Positions 47,895 to 57,020 are shown, counted from the first letter of the stretch. The stretch: 64,000 bases of DNA from Thermoanaerobacter sp. (GCA_014896455.1 JADBKJ010000021.1:1-64000); one strand, 5' to 3'. Numbers and translations: made by a program. The notes: a model not told the origin generated them from the sequence alone.

Positions 47895-47920
47895 GCGCTC
47901 ACTTCTTAGAGTGAGCGCTC
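47895..47920 (-). terminator. Distal hairpin of repeat copy B (phoU terminator)
   Basis: GCGCTCAC / GTGAGCGC stem, followed on the minus strand by six T. It is a 26-bp near-copy (two differences) of 48191-48216 on the other side of repeat copy B. Confidence 0.85.
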
Positions 47921-48188
47921 CAGACTGTAGACAAACTTTCGTAAAGGAGAAGGAGATATTTTGCAATCGGAGCGACTTGTGACAAAGCGGCAACAAAACT
48001 TAGCAAGACCGAGGGTGGAGGCAGGGCCGTAGCCACGGATGGCGGAGGCGGGCACTAAGACAAGGATGTCGAATGTGCCCGGTACCCTGCCGGAACCCGA
48101 AAGTCGAGCTTAGTTTTGTCGCTTTGGAACATCGAGCGACGATGCAAAATATCTCCTTTGAATGTTTTTTGACTTTGTCAACAAACTG
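47921..48188. mobile_element. Terminator-associated palindromic repeat, copy B
   Basis: 268 bp, same orientation as copy A, with an AAGGAG duplication (AAAGGAGAAGGAGATATT) and a diverged centre (GGGCACTAAGACAAGGATGTC). It lies between phoU and the DUF1614 gene, flanked by two copies of one hairpin (47895-47920, 48191-48216). Together with C it forms a more diverged subgroup. Confidence 0.85.
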
Positions 48189-48190
48189 AA

Positions 48191-48216
48191 ACGCTCACTT
48201 CTTCGAGTGAGCGCTC
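48191..48216 (-). repeat. Proximal hairpin copy (direct repeat) of copy B
   Basis: ACGCTCAC...GTGAGCGCTC, 26 bp directly repeating 47895-47920 with two differences. On the minus strand it follows the phoU stop and is cut off from a T-tract by the element. Confidence 0.8.
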
Positions 48217-48224
48217 TTTGCATT

Positions 48225-48878
48225 TCAATTTAAATCTATATGTTCACCGGTATCTAAATAGATTACCCATTCACATATATTAGTTGCATGGTCAGCAATT
48301 CTTTCAAGATAACGAGCAACAAACAAAAATTGAGTTGCCTGGTCAATGTTTCTAGGGTCTTCCATCATATATGTCAAAAGTTCTCTAAAAATCTGTTTGT
48401 AAAGAGCATCTACTATATCGTCTTTTTCGCCAATAGCTCTTGCCAGCTCTAAATCTTGTCGTACGTAGGAATCCAAAGACATTTTGACCATTTCTCTTAC
48501 AATTTCTGCCATTCTAGGAATATCAATTAAAGGTTTTATATACTTTTGATGAGCAATCCGCAACGTAGTCTTTGCTATATCTACTGCATGATCTGCCATT
48601 CTTTCTAAATCTGTAACAATTTTAAGGCCCGTCAAAACTATTCTCAAATCCCTTGCAATCGGCTGCTGTGTGACCATGATTTTTGCACACTTATTATCAA
48701 TTTCTACTTCTATTTTGTCTATCCTGTCATCGTCATCTATAACTTTCTGAGCTAATTCTGTATCATGGTTTACTAAAGAAGCAATGGCATTTGCTATGGC
48801 CTCTTCTACAAGGCTACCCATTTTCAATACGTCATAATGGAGTTCTTCTAATTCTTTTTCAAAATGGGTGCGATTCAC
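48225..48878 (-). CDS. phoU: Phosphate transport system regulator PhoU
   Basis: 217 residues from GTG 48878 after AAAGGAGGTGACACA. Two three-helix repeats with the metal-binding E/DxxxD motifs DLERMADHAVDIAKTTLR and YLERIADHATNICEW. PhoU relays PstSCAB state to PhoR to silence the regulon. It is the last gene of pstCAB-phoU; repeat copy B is at its 3' end. Confidence 0.95.
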   Translation of the reverse strand: MNRTHFEKELEELHYDVLKMGSLVEEAIANAIASLVNHDTELAQKVIDDDDRIDKIEVEIDNKCAKIMVTQQPIARDLRIVLTGLKIVTDLERMADHAVDIAKTTLRIAHQKYIKPLIDIPRMAEIVREMVKMSLDSYVRQDLELARAIGEKDDIVDALYKQIFRELLTYMMEDPRNIDQATQFLFVARYLERIADHATNICEWVIYLDTGEHIDLN

Positions 48879-48891
48879 TGTGTCACCTCCT

Positions 48892-49641
48892 TTAACCGAA
48901 TCTACCAGTAATGTAATCTTCTGTTCTTTTATCCTTAGGATTATAAAATACCTGATCTGTTGGTCCACTTTCAATTAATTCACCATTTAGGAAAAACGCA
49001 GTATAGTCAGACACTCTTCCTGCCTGTTGCATATTGTGAGTTACTATTATTATTGTGTATTTCTTTTTAAGTTCCTCAATTAATTCCTCTATTTTCATAG
49101 TAGAAATAGGGTCTAACGCAGATGTAGGCTCATCCATCAAAATTACTTCTGGCTCTACTGCCAATGTCCTAGCAATGCAAAGCCTTTGTTGTTGCCCACC
49201 AGATAAACTAAGAGCCGACTTATGAAGCCTATCTTTTACTTCATCCCATAAAGCTGCAGCTTTTAAACTTTTTTCAACAATTTCATTTAACTTTTTTTTG
49301 TCTTTTATACCATGGATTCTAGGTCCATATGCTACATTGTCGTAAACAGTCATAGGAAAAGGATTGGGTTTTTGAAAAACCATTCCTACTTTTTTCCTAA
49401 GTTCAATAACATCTACCTCTTTGTATATGTCTTGTCCATCTAGCAAAACTGTTCCATTTATTTTGACCCCTTCTATAAGATCGTTCATCCTGTTTAAAGT
49501 ACGAATAAAGGTAGATTTCCCACAACCAGACGGACCTATAAGTGCCAAAACGCTATTTGCTTCTACATCCAAATTTATTTTTTTAAGGGCCTGGACCTCA
49601 CCATAAAATAAGTCCAACTCTCTGACCTCTATTTTTTTCAT
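48892..49641 (-). CDS. pstB: Phosphate ABC transporter ATPase PstB
   Basis: 249 residues. Walker [21 protein letters not shown], signature [15 protein letters not shown], Walker [14 protein letters not shown] and the PstB-specific [14 protein letters not shown]. Energises phosphate uptake with PstA/PstC. Lies 41 bases after pstA. Confidence 0.97.
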   Translation of the reverse strand: MKKIEVRELDLFYGEVQALKKINLDVEANSVLALIGPSGCGKSTFIRTLNRMNDLIEGVKINGTVLLDGQDIYKEVDVIELRKKVGMVFQKPNPFPMTVYDNVAYGPRIHGIKDKKKLNEIVEKSLKAAALWDEVKDRLHKSALSLSGGQQQRLCIARTLAVEPEVILMDEPTSALDPISTMKIEELIEELKKKYTIIIVTHNMQQAGRVSDYTAFFLNGELIESGPTDQVFYNPKDKRTEDYITGRFG

Positions 49642-49682
49642 TTGTCAGTCATTCCCCTTCCTATTAGCTATATTATACCATT

Positions 49683-50570
49683 TTATTTTTCGCCTGTCAT
49701 TCTTTTATATAATATACTTCCTAACCATCTAGCAAGGATGTTAAAAATCAATACCATTAGCAATAAAACTGCTGCTGCACCGTCTGCAATCTGTCTTGCA
49801 TCAGGTGCTAACCCCTCACTATTTACCTTCCAAATATAAACAGCTAAAGTCTCTGCAGATCTAAAGATATTTAAAGGCGAGGTAGGACTTGAAGGATTTA
49901 AGTTTGAAAAATTCAAGGCAGGGCTGCTCATACCCGCAGTATAAAGTAGTGCAGCAGCTTCTCCAAAAATTCTTCCAGCAGTTAAAATTATCCCGGTTAT
50001 AATTCCAGGCATTGCAGCAGGCACTACAACTTTTACAATTGTTTGCCATTTTGTGGAACCTAAAGCGTAACTTGCCTCACGCAAACTATTAGGTACACTT
50101 CTAATTGAATCTTCACTTACTCTTGTCATCACAGGAAGATTCAAAACGGTAAGCGTTAAAGCTCCTGCAATCAGAGAATAACCCCATCCTGTCATTGTCA
50201 CGAACACCAAAAGTCCAAAAAGTCCCACTACAATGGAAGGCATGGAAGATAGGGTTTCTACTGACAAACGTATAATTTCTGTTAACAATCCTGGTTTTGC
50301 ATATTCTGCCATATATATACCTGCACCCAAACCTATTGGAACAGAAATAATCAATGTTATAATTAACAGTTCAATTGAATTAAAGAGCTGAGGTCCGATA
50401 CCTCCTCCTACTTCCATAAACTTTGGAGGGGAAGTTAAAAAATCTATATTGAGCCTTGTTCTTCCTTGATACAAAATATAGCTTATCAATGAAATCAAAA
50501 ATACAATTAAAAAGGTTGCAACAACGTAAAAATAAATGGTAGCTATTTTATCATATAATTTAGAATTCAT
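49683..50570 (-). CDS. pstA: Phosphate ABC transporter permease PstA
   Basis: 295 residues, six membrane segments. The coupling motif is EASYALGSTKWQTIVKVVVP, and the PstA-typical LLTEIIRLSVETLSSMPSIV and IFGEAAALLYTAG are present. Overlaps pstC by four bases. Confidence 0.96.
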   Translation of the reverse strand: MNSKLYDKIATIYFYVVATFLIVFLISLISYILYQGRTRLNIDFLTSPPKFMEVGGGIGPQLFNSIELLIITLIISVPIGLGAGIYMAEYAKPGLLTEIIRLSVETLSSMPSIVVGLFGLLVFVTMTGWGYSLIAGALTLTVLNLPVMTRVSEDSIRSVPNSLREASYALGSTKWQTIVKVVVPAAMPGIITGIILTAGRIFGEAAALLYTAGMSSPALNFSNLNPSSPTSPLNIFRSAETLAVYIWKVNSEGLAPDARQIADGAAAVLLLMVLIFNILARWLGSILYKRMTGEK

Positions 50571-51466
50571 TTATACATTCCCCTCCTCCCAACCAATCTA
50601 ATTATAATAATAAAGGTGAAAGATATAATGAGAAGAAGTAACGCCAGTGACCAAAGAGCGTCATTCCACACTGAACCCATCACAGTATTCCCCATATCCA
50701 TTGTAATAATAGAAGTTATAGTACTCATTGGTTCTAAAAAAGATTTAGGAATCACTGGTCGATTTCCTATAACCATTTGAACTGCCAAAGCTTCTCCAAA
50801 AGCCCTTGCCAAACCCAAAATAATTGCTGTTAAAATTCCCGGTTTCGCAGCAGGAATGACAACATGTCTTATTGTCTGCCATCGTGTCGCACCAAGAGCA
50901 TAACTGGCTTCTCTTATTTCCACAGGTAATGACTTTATAGAATCAGTACTAACACTAGTAATTGTTGGAAGAGTCATAACAGCAAGAACTAATATACCTG
51001 CCAATAAACTAAAGCCCAATCCTCCAAAATGTTTACTTATAAAAGGGACTAGTACAGTAAGACCAACCCATCCGTATACGACAGAAGGAATACCAACAAA
51101 AATTTCAATAGCTGGTTGCAATATTTTTTGACCTAATTTTTTTTCAATCTCTACCATAAAAATTGCAGAGGAAACTCCCAGAGGTGCACTTATCATAATT
51201 GCAAAAACAGAAACAAGAATAGACCCTATTATAAATTGCAAAGACCCGACAGCAGGTACCTCTCTATCCGGATTCCAAGTGGTAGAAAACAAAAACTCTT
51301 TTATCGATATGCCATCTTTTATAAAAGTAGAAAGGCCTTTAGATGTCACAAATAAAAATAGTGAAACAGTAATAATTATTAACAATAAAGCAGAGATGAA
51401 AACGATAACTCTTCCAAATACGTCAGCCGCTTTTCGCTTACTTTCATATTTTTTATCAACTGTCAT
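50567..51466 (-). CDS. pstC: Phosphate ABC transporter permease PstC
   Basis: Six membrane segments; coupling motif EASYALGATRWQTIRHVVIP and ILGLARAFGEALAVQMVIGN. The ATG at 51466 lies six bases after GGGGG and is preferred over two earlier starts. It opens the pstCAB-phoU unit, which has its own Pho box upstream because repeat copy C separates it from pstS. Confidence 0.95.
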   Translation of the reverse strand: MTVDKKYESKRKAADVFGRVIVFISALLLIIITVSLFLFVTSKGLSTFIKDGISIKEFLFSTTWNPDREVPAVGSLQFIIGSILVSVFAIMISAPLGVSSAIFMVEIEKKLGQKILQPAIEIFVGIPSVVYGWVGLTVLVPFISKHFGGLGFSLLAGILVLAVMTLPTITSVSTDSIKSLPVEIREASYALGATRWQTIRHVVIPAAKPGILTAIILGLARAFGEALAVQMVIGNRPVIPKSFLEPMSTITSIITMDMGNTVMGSVWNDALWSLALLLLIISFTFIIIIRLVGRRGMYK

Positions 51467-51540
51467 ATCCATCCCCCGTTTGAGAAATCTAAAGACAATA
51501 ATCACACTCATTTCATGATAACAACTTAAAAAAAAATATT

Positions 51541-51579
51541 CATTAAATCTATGTTAAATTTATGTTAAATCTCTGTTAA
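51541..51579 (-). promoter_or_regulatory. Pho box upstream of pstC
   Basis: Four hexamers (minus strand TTAACA, TTAACA, TTAACA, TTAATG; complements at 51574, 51563, 51552, 51541) spaced exactly 11 bp, the arrangement bound by PhoP dimers in Firmicutes. It is about 75 bp before pstC and just beyond repeat copy C. Confidence 0.8.
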
Positions 51580-51624
51580 ATTTATTCGTTTTTTACAAAT
51601 CCCATTATTTCTCAATTTAAAAAT

Positions 51625-51650
51625 GAGCTGGAAAATAAATCAGCTCCTTT
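51625..51650 (-). terminator. Distal hairpin of repeat copy C (pstS terminator)
   Basis: GAGCTGG...CAGCTC stem followed on the minus strand by ATTTTTAAA. It is a 26-bp direct repeat of 51916-51941 (one difference). Confidence 0.8.
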
Positions 51651-51911
51651 CAGTTTGTTGACAAAGTTAAAAAATATTCAAAGGAGATATTTTGCATCGT
51701 CGCTCCGATGTTCCAAAGCGACAAAACTAAACTCGACTTTCGGGCTCTGGCAGGGTACCCCGTCAGGCAACGTCCTGTCTTAGTGCCCGCCTCCGCCCTC
51801 CTTGGCTTCGGCCCTGCCTCCACCCTCAGTCTCGCTAAGTTTTGTTACCGCTTTGTAACAAGTCGCACCGATTGCAAAATATCTCCTTTACGAAAGTTTG
51901 TCTACAGTCTG
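51651..51911. mobile_element. Terminator-associated palindromic repeat, copy C
   Basis: 261 bp, inverted relative to A, B and D (starts CAGTTTGTTGACAAAG, ends CTACAGTCTG). The centre differs from A/D/E (GGCAACGTCCTGTCTTAGTGCC region). It separates pstS from pstCAB. Flanked by direct repeats 51625-51650 and 51916-51941. Confidence 0.85.
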
Positions 51912-51915
51912 AAAG

Positions 51916-51941
51916 GAGCTGGAAAATAAACCAGCTCCTTT
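51916..51941 (-). repeat. Proximal hairpin copy (direct repeat) of copy C
   Basis: GAGCTGG...CCAGCTCC hairpin 7 bases after the pstS stop (minus strand). It retains only three T before the element starts, so termination at this copy should be weak. Confidence 0.8.
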
Positions 51942-51947
51942 TTTACT

Positions 51948-52820
51948 TTATTTTGTTTCCATTTCAGTAACAGGGATAAATCCTAACTTAGTAAGAGGTC
52001 CTTTCTGCACTTCATCTGACATCATGAAATCTAAGAAAGCTTTGACTACTCCTGTTGGTTCTCCTTTTGTATACATATGCTCGTATGACCAAATAGGATA
52101 CTTGCCATCTATTATGTTTTGGGCCGTTGGTTCTACTCCCTCATATTTTAGAGCTTTAACAGTATCATCCACGTAAGATAAAGCAAGATAACTTATAGCT
52201 CCTTTTGTGTCAGCAACTGCTTTTTTAACTGCACCTGATGAATCCTCTGTCAAAGCAAAACCTTGAGCTTCTTCTTGCCCCTTTAATACCACTTTTTTGA
52301 ATGTAGCCCGAGTCCCTGAACTTGCAGGCCTATTGATAATAACTATTTTCATATCTGGTCCGCCAACGTCTTTCCAATTTGTTATTTTCCCTGTAAAAAT
52401 GTCTATTAATTGTTGTTGAGTTAAATTATCAACTGTAACATCTTTATTAACAACTACCGCAAAACCTACAACTGCAACTTTATGATCTACTAAAGATTTG
52501 GCTGTGTTGGCATCTAATTTTTCTTCAGCAAAAATATCAGAATTTCCAATATCAATTGCCCCTTGAGCTACCTGTGTCAATCCTGTACCACTGCCACCGC
52601 CTTGCACTGTTATCGCTACATTAGGATATTTCTCCATAAACATTTTAGCTGCTTGTTCAGCCAATGGCTGTAACGCTGTAGAACCAGCAATTGTTATATT
52701 ACCTGAAAGGTTACCAGAATCTGCACTTTGAGGTTGTTCTGAGCCACATGCAGCAAAAGTAAAAAAACTTGCAATCAATAGTACTGCAATAGCAACTTTC
52801 CCAAATCGACTATTTAACAT
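51948..52820 (-). CDS. pstS: Phosphate-binding lipoprotein PstS
   Basis: 290 residues. Lipoprotein signal peptide with lipobox FAAC, mature N-terminal Cys at about 26 (AIAVLLIASFFTFAACGSE). Phosphate-binding loops IAGSTALQPLAEQAAKMF, VQGGGSGTGLTQVAQGAIDI and NRPASSGTRATFKKVVL. Captures phosphate outside the cell for PstCAB. A strong Pho box precedes it. Confidence 0.96.
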   Translation of the reverse strand: MLNSRFGKVAIAVLLIASFFTFAACGSEQPQSADSGNLSGNITIAGSTALQPLAEQAAKMFMEKYPNVAITVQGGGSGTGLTQVAQGAIDIGNSDIFAEEKLDANTAKSLVDHKVAVVGFAVVVNKDVTVDNLTQQQLIDIFTGKITNWKDVGGPDMKIVIINRPASSGTRATFKKVVLKGQEEAQGFALTEDSSGAVKKAVADTKGAISYLALSYVDDTVKALKYEGVEPTAQNIIDGKYPIWSYEHMYTKGEPTGVVKAFLDFMMSDEVQKGPLTKLGFIPVTEMETK

Positions 52821-52876
52821 TGAAGCACCTCCAAAATTCCTTAAATTTTTTGTACAACTACATTGTAACAGTCTAT

Positions 52877-52915
52877 TGTAAAGTCAATATTAAGATATTG
52901 TTAAGTCTTTGTTAA
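52877..52915 (-). promoter_or_regulatory. Pho box upstream of pstS, overlapping phoR 3' end
   Basis: Minus strand TTAACA, TTAACA, TTAATA, TTTACA (complements starting 52910, 52899, 52888, 52877), each 11 bp apart. A fifth TTACA-like half site follows at 52864. The first repeats overlap the last codons and stop of phoR (stop at 52901). PhoP binding here would autonomously activate pstS. Confidence 0.85.
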
Positions 52916-54274
52916 ATCAGCTTTGTTGAATTTTATAATAAATTTTGTACCTCTCCCCACTTCACTTTCTACAAAAATTTTCCCTTTCATAGATTCCACG
53001 ATATGTTTAACTATAGCAAGTCCCAGTCCGGTACCACCTAATTTTCTTGAGCGACTTTTGTCAACTCGATAAAATCTCTCAAAAAGCCGAGGAATATTTT
53101 CTTTTGAAATACCAATACCGTTGTCTTCTACTTCAATAATTATTCTATCTCCCTCTTCTCTGGTAGATACTTTTACAAATCCTCCTTCTGGAGTGTATTT
53201 TATGCCGTTATCTATTAAATTGATCATCATCTGATGAAATCTATCTTTATTTGTATTTATCACCAAATCAGTACAATTTAAATTTTTTTTCAACGTTATA
53301 TTTTTATTTCTCGCGACCTTGTCCATTATATATAATATATCCTCTATCTCATTATCTAATTCTATTTCTTCTGTCGCATAACCTTCTTTAACATTTTCTA
53401 TTTCAGAAAGAGTGAGTATATCGTTTATAAGTCTTGTAAGTCTTTCAGACTCAAAATCAATTATATCTAAAAATTTATCTCTTGCTTCAGGATTCTCAAT
53501 AGCACCATTTCTTAAAGTTTCAATAAAGCCTCTAATAGAAGTCAGAGGAGTTCTTAGCTCATGGGACACATTTGCAACAAATTCGCTTCTTATTTTTTCC
53601 AATCTTCTCATTTCTGTAATATCATCTATTATTAACACAAAACCTAAATTTTGATAGGAAATTGGATGAAGAATTGGACTGGTATACACTTTGAGGTGCT
53701 TGTTGAAAACATTTAGTTCTAAACTTCTGGAAGGGGAATTTTTGTTTTTCTTAACATCTTCAAAAAGGTCATGCAATTTACTATTTCTTACAACTTCTAA
53801 GATATGTCTTCCAATTAAATCTTTCTCCTTTATATTGAGAATTTTCCTTGCAGCATCATTTATAAGTAATATCTTCTCATTATCATCAAAAGCGATAACC
53901 CCATTTACTATACTTTTTAAAATGGCTTCTAATTTTGCATTTCTGTCATTTAATTCCTCTATCGTTTCTTTTAATTTATAAGACATAGAATTTACTGCAA
54001 GAGAAAGTTCTTTTATTTCATCAATAGAATTGCTTTCAAGTTCATGACTGTATATACCATTTGCAATATCCTTTGTAATTTCAGTTATTTCTTTTATGGG
54101 TTCTACTATATTTCGTATAAATCTATAACTTAAAAAACCTGTTACAAAAATTCCTAATAAAATAGTAGAAATAAATTTGGCCGTTGGAACATAATCTAAA
54201 AAAAATATGGCAACTATTAAAATTCCAAGTAAGTTTATAAAAAACAATTTATAATAGGATTTCTTTAGCATCAC
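52901..54274 (-). CDS. phoR: Phosphate-regulon sensor histidine kinase PhoR
   Basis: 457 residues: two N-terminal membrane segments with a very short outside loop, HAMP (about 50-105), PAS (about 110-215), HisKA with HELRTPLTSIRGFIETL and an HATPase domain (MINLIDNGIKYTPEGG, GTGLGLAIVKHIVESMKG). It phosphorylates PhoP on phosphate limitation. It overlaps phoP by four bases. Confidence 0.93.
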   Translation of the reverse strand: MMLKKSYYKLFFINLLGILIVAIFFLDYVPTAKFISTILLGIFVTGFLSYRFIRNIVEPIKEITEITKDIANGIYSHELESNSIDEIKELSLAVNSMSYKLKETIEELNDRNAKLEAILKSIVNGVIAFDDNEKILLINDAARKILNIKEKDLIGRHILEVVRNSKLHDLFEDVKKNKNSPSRSLELNVFNKHLKVYTSPILHPISYQNLGFVLIIDDITEMRRLEKIRSEFVANVSHELRTPLTSIRGFIETLRNGAIENPEARDKFLDIIDFESERLTRLINDILTLSEIENVKEGYATEEIELDNEIEDILYIMDKVARNKNITLKKNLNCTDLVINTNKDRFHQMMINLIDNGIKYTPEGGFVKVSTREEGDRIIIEVEDNGIGISKENIPRLFERFYRVDKSRSRKLGGTGLGLAIVKHIVESMKGKIFVESEVGRGTKFIIKFNKADLTKT

Positions 54275-54975
54275 ACTTCACCTTTATCTCTTAGCTTATA
54301 TCCAATTCCTCTTACAGTTTCAATATATACAGGAGATTTATCATCGTCTTCTATCTTTTTTCTTAAATGCCTGATATGGACATCAACAGTTCGAGTTTCT
54401 CCAGCATATTCATATCCCCATACTTTATCTAAAAGATAGTCTCTAGTTAATACTTTACCCATATTTTGAGACAAAAGTTTTAAAAGCTCAAACTCTTTTA
54501 AAGTCAATTCTAAGACTTTCCCTTTTTTATAAACCAAATGCTTTCCAGTATCTATAACTATATCACCAAATTTTATTATTCCTTCTTTCTCTTCTTCTGG
54601 TTGTTGGGTTCGCCGAAGAACTGCTTTAATTCGAGCTAACAATTCTCTTACGCTGAAAGGCTTTGTTATATAATCATCTGCTCCCAATTCCAATCCCAAT
54701 ACTTTATCAAATTCTTCGCTTTTTGCTGTTAACATTATTATCGGTATATTTTTCGTTTCATCATTCTTTTTTAAAATTTTACATATTTCCAGTCCATCCA
54801 CATCTGGCAACATCAAATCTAATATAACCAAATCAGGTTTTCCTTCAAGTGCTTTATCCAAGCCTTCTTTTCCATTTTCCGAAGTAATAACTTTGTATCC
54901 TGCTGCTTCCAAGTTGTATCTTAAAAGTTCCAATATATGAATTTCATCTTCTATAACCAAAACCGTATGGGCCAT
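54271..54975 (-). CDS. phoP: Phosphate-regulon response regulator PhoP
   Basis: 234 residues from ATG 54975 (TGGAGG site); the longer frame upstream lacks homology. Receiver domain with VIEDEIHILELL, phospho-acceptor Asp in LVILDLMLPDVDGLE, Lys in KPFSVRELLARI, and an OmpR-type winged helix (GETRTVDVHIRHLRKKIED). Expected to bind the two Pho boxes in this window. Confidence 0.94.
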   Translation of the reverse strand: MAHTVLVIEDEIHILELLRYNLEAAGYKVITSENGKEGLDKALEGKPDLVILDLMLPDVDGLEICKILKKNDETKNIPIIMLTAKSEEFDKVLGLELGADDYITKPFSVRELLARIKAVLRRTQQPEEEKEGIIKFGDIVIDTGKHLVYKKGKVLELTLKEFELLKLLSQNMGKVLTRDYLLDKVWGYEYAGETRTVDVHIRHLRKKIEDDDKSPVYIETVRGIGYKLRDKGEV

Positions 54976-55027
54976 TTTGACACCTCCAGATGATATGGCT
55001 TGTACACCTTTGAAACAAAAAATAAAA

Positions 55028-55504
55028 TTATGTCTTTTCTTTTTTTGTCTCATTCTCTTTAAGAAGTTTCTTAAGTTCATCCATAAAGGTATTTATGTCT
55101 TTAAATTGCCTATAAACAGAAGCAAATCTGACATAAGCTACTTCATCTACATTTTTAAGTTTTTCCATTACCATTTCTCCGATTTCGGTAGAAGTTATTT
55201 CCCTTTCCATTGAATTTATTATTCTTTTGTCAATTTCATCTGTAATTTCTTCTAAGACCTTTATAGGCACGGGCCTTTTTTCGCAAGCTTTTATCATGCC
55301 TTTTAATATTTTATCTCTATCGTAGACTTCTCGTCGATTGTCTTTTTTTATTACAAGTATAGGCAATTGTTCTACTTTCTCATAAGTAGTAAATCTCTTC
55401 CCACATTTTAAACATTCCCTTCTTCTCCTTATAGAAGTGTTATCATCTGTAGGTCGAGAATCAATAACTTTTGAATCTGGATACCCACAATAAGGGCATT
55501 TCAT
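55028..55504 (-). CDS. nrdR: Transcriptional repressor NrdR
   Basis: 158 residues: zinc ribbon [17 protein letters not shown] with [12 protein letters not shown], then an ATP-cone domain ([20 protein letters not shown]). Senses ATP/dATP and represses ribonucleotide reductase genes. Located next to ymxH and sigG, as in many Clostridia. Its 3' end passes beneath the unused long start of phoP. Confidence 0.96.
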   Translation of the reverse strand: MKCPYCGYPDSKVIDSRPTDDNTSIRRRRECLKCGKRFTTYEKVEQLPILVIKKDNRREVYDRDKILKGMIKACEKRPVPIKVLEEITDEIDKRIINSMEREITSTEIGEMVMEKLKNVDEVAYVRFASVYRQFKDINTFMDELKKLLKENETKKEKT

Positions 55505-55565
55505 CTTATTACCTCCAACAATTCTTAATTGTTTAATAAAATTATAATAAACTTATTTTCATTAG

Positions 55566-55823
55566 TCAAACTTTAGCTTCTCTGTCTTTGAAATCTACTA
55601 ATATAACGTCCGTTCCAATCTTTTTTATAGATTCCCACGGCAAGTATATTTCTATATCTTTATTAAAAAACCTAAAAAAACTTGTTTCTTTCGGTATAAC
55701 AATTCCCTCTACTCTTCCTTCTTCAAGGTTTACTTCAATGTCAATTATATTCCCTAATTTTTCTCCTGTATTTATATCTATAACATCTTTATTTCTTAAC
55801 TCTGAAGCTTTAATCATCCTCAT
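55566..55823 (-). CDS. ymxH: YlmC/YmxH family PRC-barrel sporulation protein
   Basis: 85 residues, one PRC-barrel: MIKASELRNKDVIDINTGEK, LGNIIDIEVNLEEGRVEGIV and LPWESIKKIGTDVILVDF. The family occurs in spore formers, often next to sigG. Function not established. Confidence 0.88.
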   Translation of the reverse strand: MRMIKASELRNKDVIDINTGEKLGNIIDIEVNLEEGRVEGIVIPKETSFFRFFNKDIEIYLPWESIKKIGTDVILVDFKDREAKV

Positions 55824-55861
55824 TTCCCCCTTTTGTCCTTTCCATAAAATTATATGAAAAA

Positions 55862-55891
55862 ATCTAGCTTATCATTCCTGATAAGCTAGAT
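55862..55891 (-). terminator. Distal hairpin of repeat copy D (sigG terminator)
   Basis: Self-complementary 30-mer ATCTAGCTTATC...GATAAGCTAGAT with a T-tract (TTTTTTCAT) on the minus strand. It is identical to 56157-56186. Confidence 0.85.
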
Positions 55892-55892
55892 G

Positions 55893-56156
55893 AGACTGTA
55901 GACAAACTTTCGCAAAGGAGATATTTTGCAATCGGTGCGACTTGTTACAAAGCGGTAACAAAACTTAGCGAGACTGAGGGTGGAGGCAGGGCCGAAGCCA
56001 TGGATGGCGAAGGCGGGCACCTGAGGCAAGGAGGCCGATTGTGCCCGGTACCCTGCCGGAGCCCGAAGGTCGAGCTTTAGTTTTGTCGCTTTGGAACATC
56101 GGAGCGACGATGCAAAATATCTCCTTTGAATATTTTTTAACTTTGTCAACAAACTG
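55893..56156. mobile_element. Terminator-associated palindromic repeat, copy D
   Basis: 264 bp, same orientation as A, nearly identical in sequence to A and E. Inserted at the 3' end of sigG between two identical 30-bp hairpin copies, giving the cleanest target duplication of the family. Confidence 0.88.
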
Positions 56157-56186
56157 ATCTAGCTTATCATTCCTGATAAGCTAGAT
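56157..56186 (-). repeat. Proximal hairpin copy (perfect direct repeat) of copy D
   Basis: Exact 30-bp copy of 55862-55891, abutting the element and including the sigG stop codon (56181-56183). No T-tract follows it on the minus strand. Confidence 0.88.
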
Positions 56187-56951
56187 GTATTTCTTCATGT
56201 GATTTAAAGCCGCTTTTTCTAATCTTGAAACCTGTGCTTGAGATATCCCTATCTCTTTTGCTACCTCCATCTGGGTTTTCCCTTCAAAAAATCTCATCGT
56301 CAATATCATTTTTTCCCTTTCGCTTAGTTTTTGTATTGCTTCTTTCAATGCAATTTTCTCTAGCCACACTTCATCCATATTTTTGTCATCACTGACTTGG
56401 TCCATCACATAAATTGCATCTCCACCATCATGATATATAGGTTCAAACAAAGAAACCGGTTCTTGAATAGCATCAAGAGCCATTACCACTTCCTCTCTTG
56501 GAAGGTCCAGCTCTTTAGCTATTTCGCTTACTGTCGGCTCTTTGGAATTTTCCGATACTAATTTGTCCCTTACCTGTAATGCTTTATAGGCTATATCTCT
56601 TAAAGATCGGCTCACCCTTATAGGAGTGTTATCTCTTAAATATCTTCTTATTTCTCCAATTATCATTGGAACAGCATAAGTAGAAAATTTTACATTTTGA
56701 TTTAAGTCAAAATTGTCAATAGCTTTTATAAGCCCTATACATCCTACTTGAAACAAATCGTCTACGTACTCTCCGCGATTATTAAACCGCTGAATAACGC
56801 TTAGTACCAATCGCAAATTCCCATTTATAAATTCTTCTCTCGCTTTTTTGTCTCCATTTTTCATCCGCTGTAATAGCTCTTTTTGCTTGGAAGGTTTTAA
56901 AACAGGTAACTTTGAAGTATTGACACCGCAAATTTCAACTTTGTTATTCAT
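56181..56951 (-). CDS. sigG: Forespore RNA polymerase sigma factor SigG
   Basis: 256 residues from ATG 56951 with GGAGG. Region 2 QVGCIGLIKAIDNFDLNQNV and KFSTYAVPMIIGEIRRYLRD; region 4 KTQMEVAKEIGISQAQVSRL. The N-terminal MNNKVEICGVNTSKLPVL is the SigG-specific leader that binds anti-sigma factors. It follows sigE in the conserved spoIIG order. Confidence 0.96.
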   Translation of the reverse strand: MNNKVEICGVNTSKLPVLKPSKQKELLQRMKNGDKKAREEFINGNLRLVLSVIQRFNNRGEYVDDLFQVGCIGLIKAIDNFDLNQNVKFSTYAVPMIIGEIRRYLRDNTPIRVSRSLRDIAYKALQVRDKLVSENSKEPTVSEIAKELDLPREEVVMALDAIQEPVSLFEPIYHDGGDAIYVMDQVSDDKNMDEVWLEKIALKEAIQKLSEREKMILTMRFFEGKTQMEVAKEIGISQAQVSRLEKAALNHMKKYI

Positions 56952-57020
56952 AAATCCTGCCTCCACATGTTTAGCTTATTAACAGTATTGCCGGCAGGAT
57001 AAAAAAATATACAGAAACGC

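Noticed and set aside
51708-51929. Recurring small ORF in all repeat copies ([19 protein letters not shown] and the opposite-strand [15 protein letters not shown] frame)
   Set aside because: Frames coincide with the repeat, lack ribosome sites and are not preserved in copy B; treated as incidental except where ftsZ reads into one.
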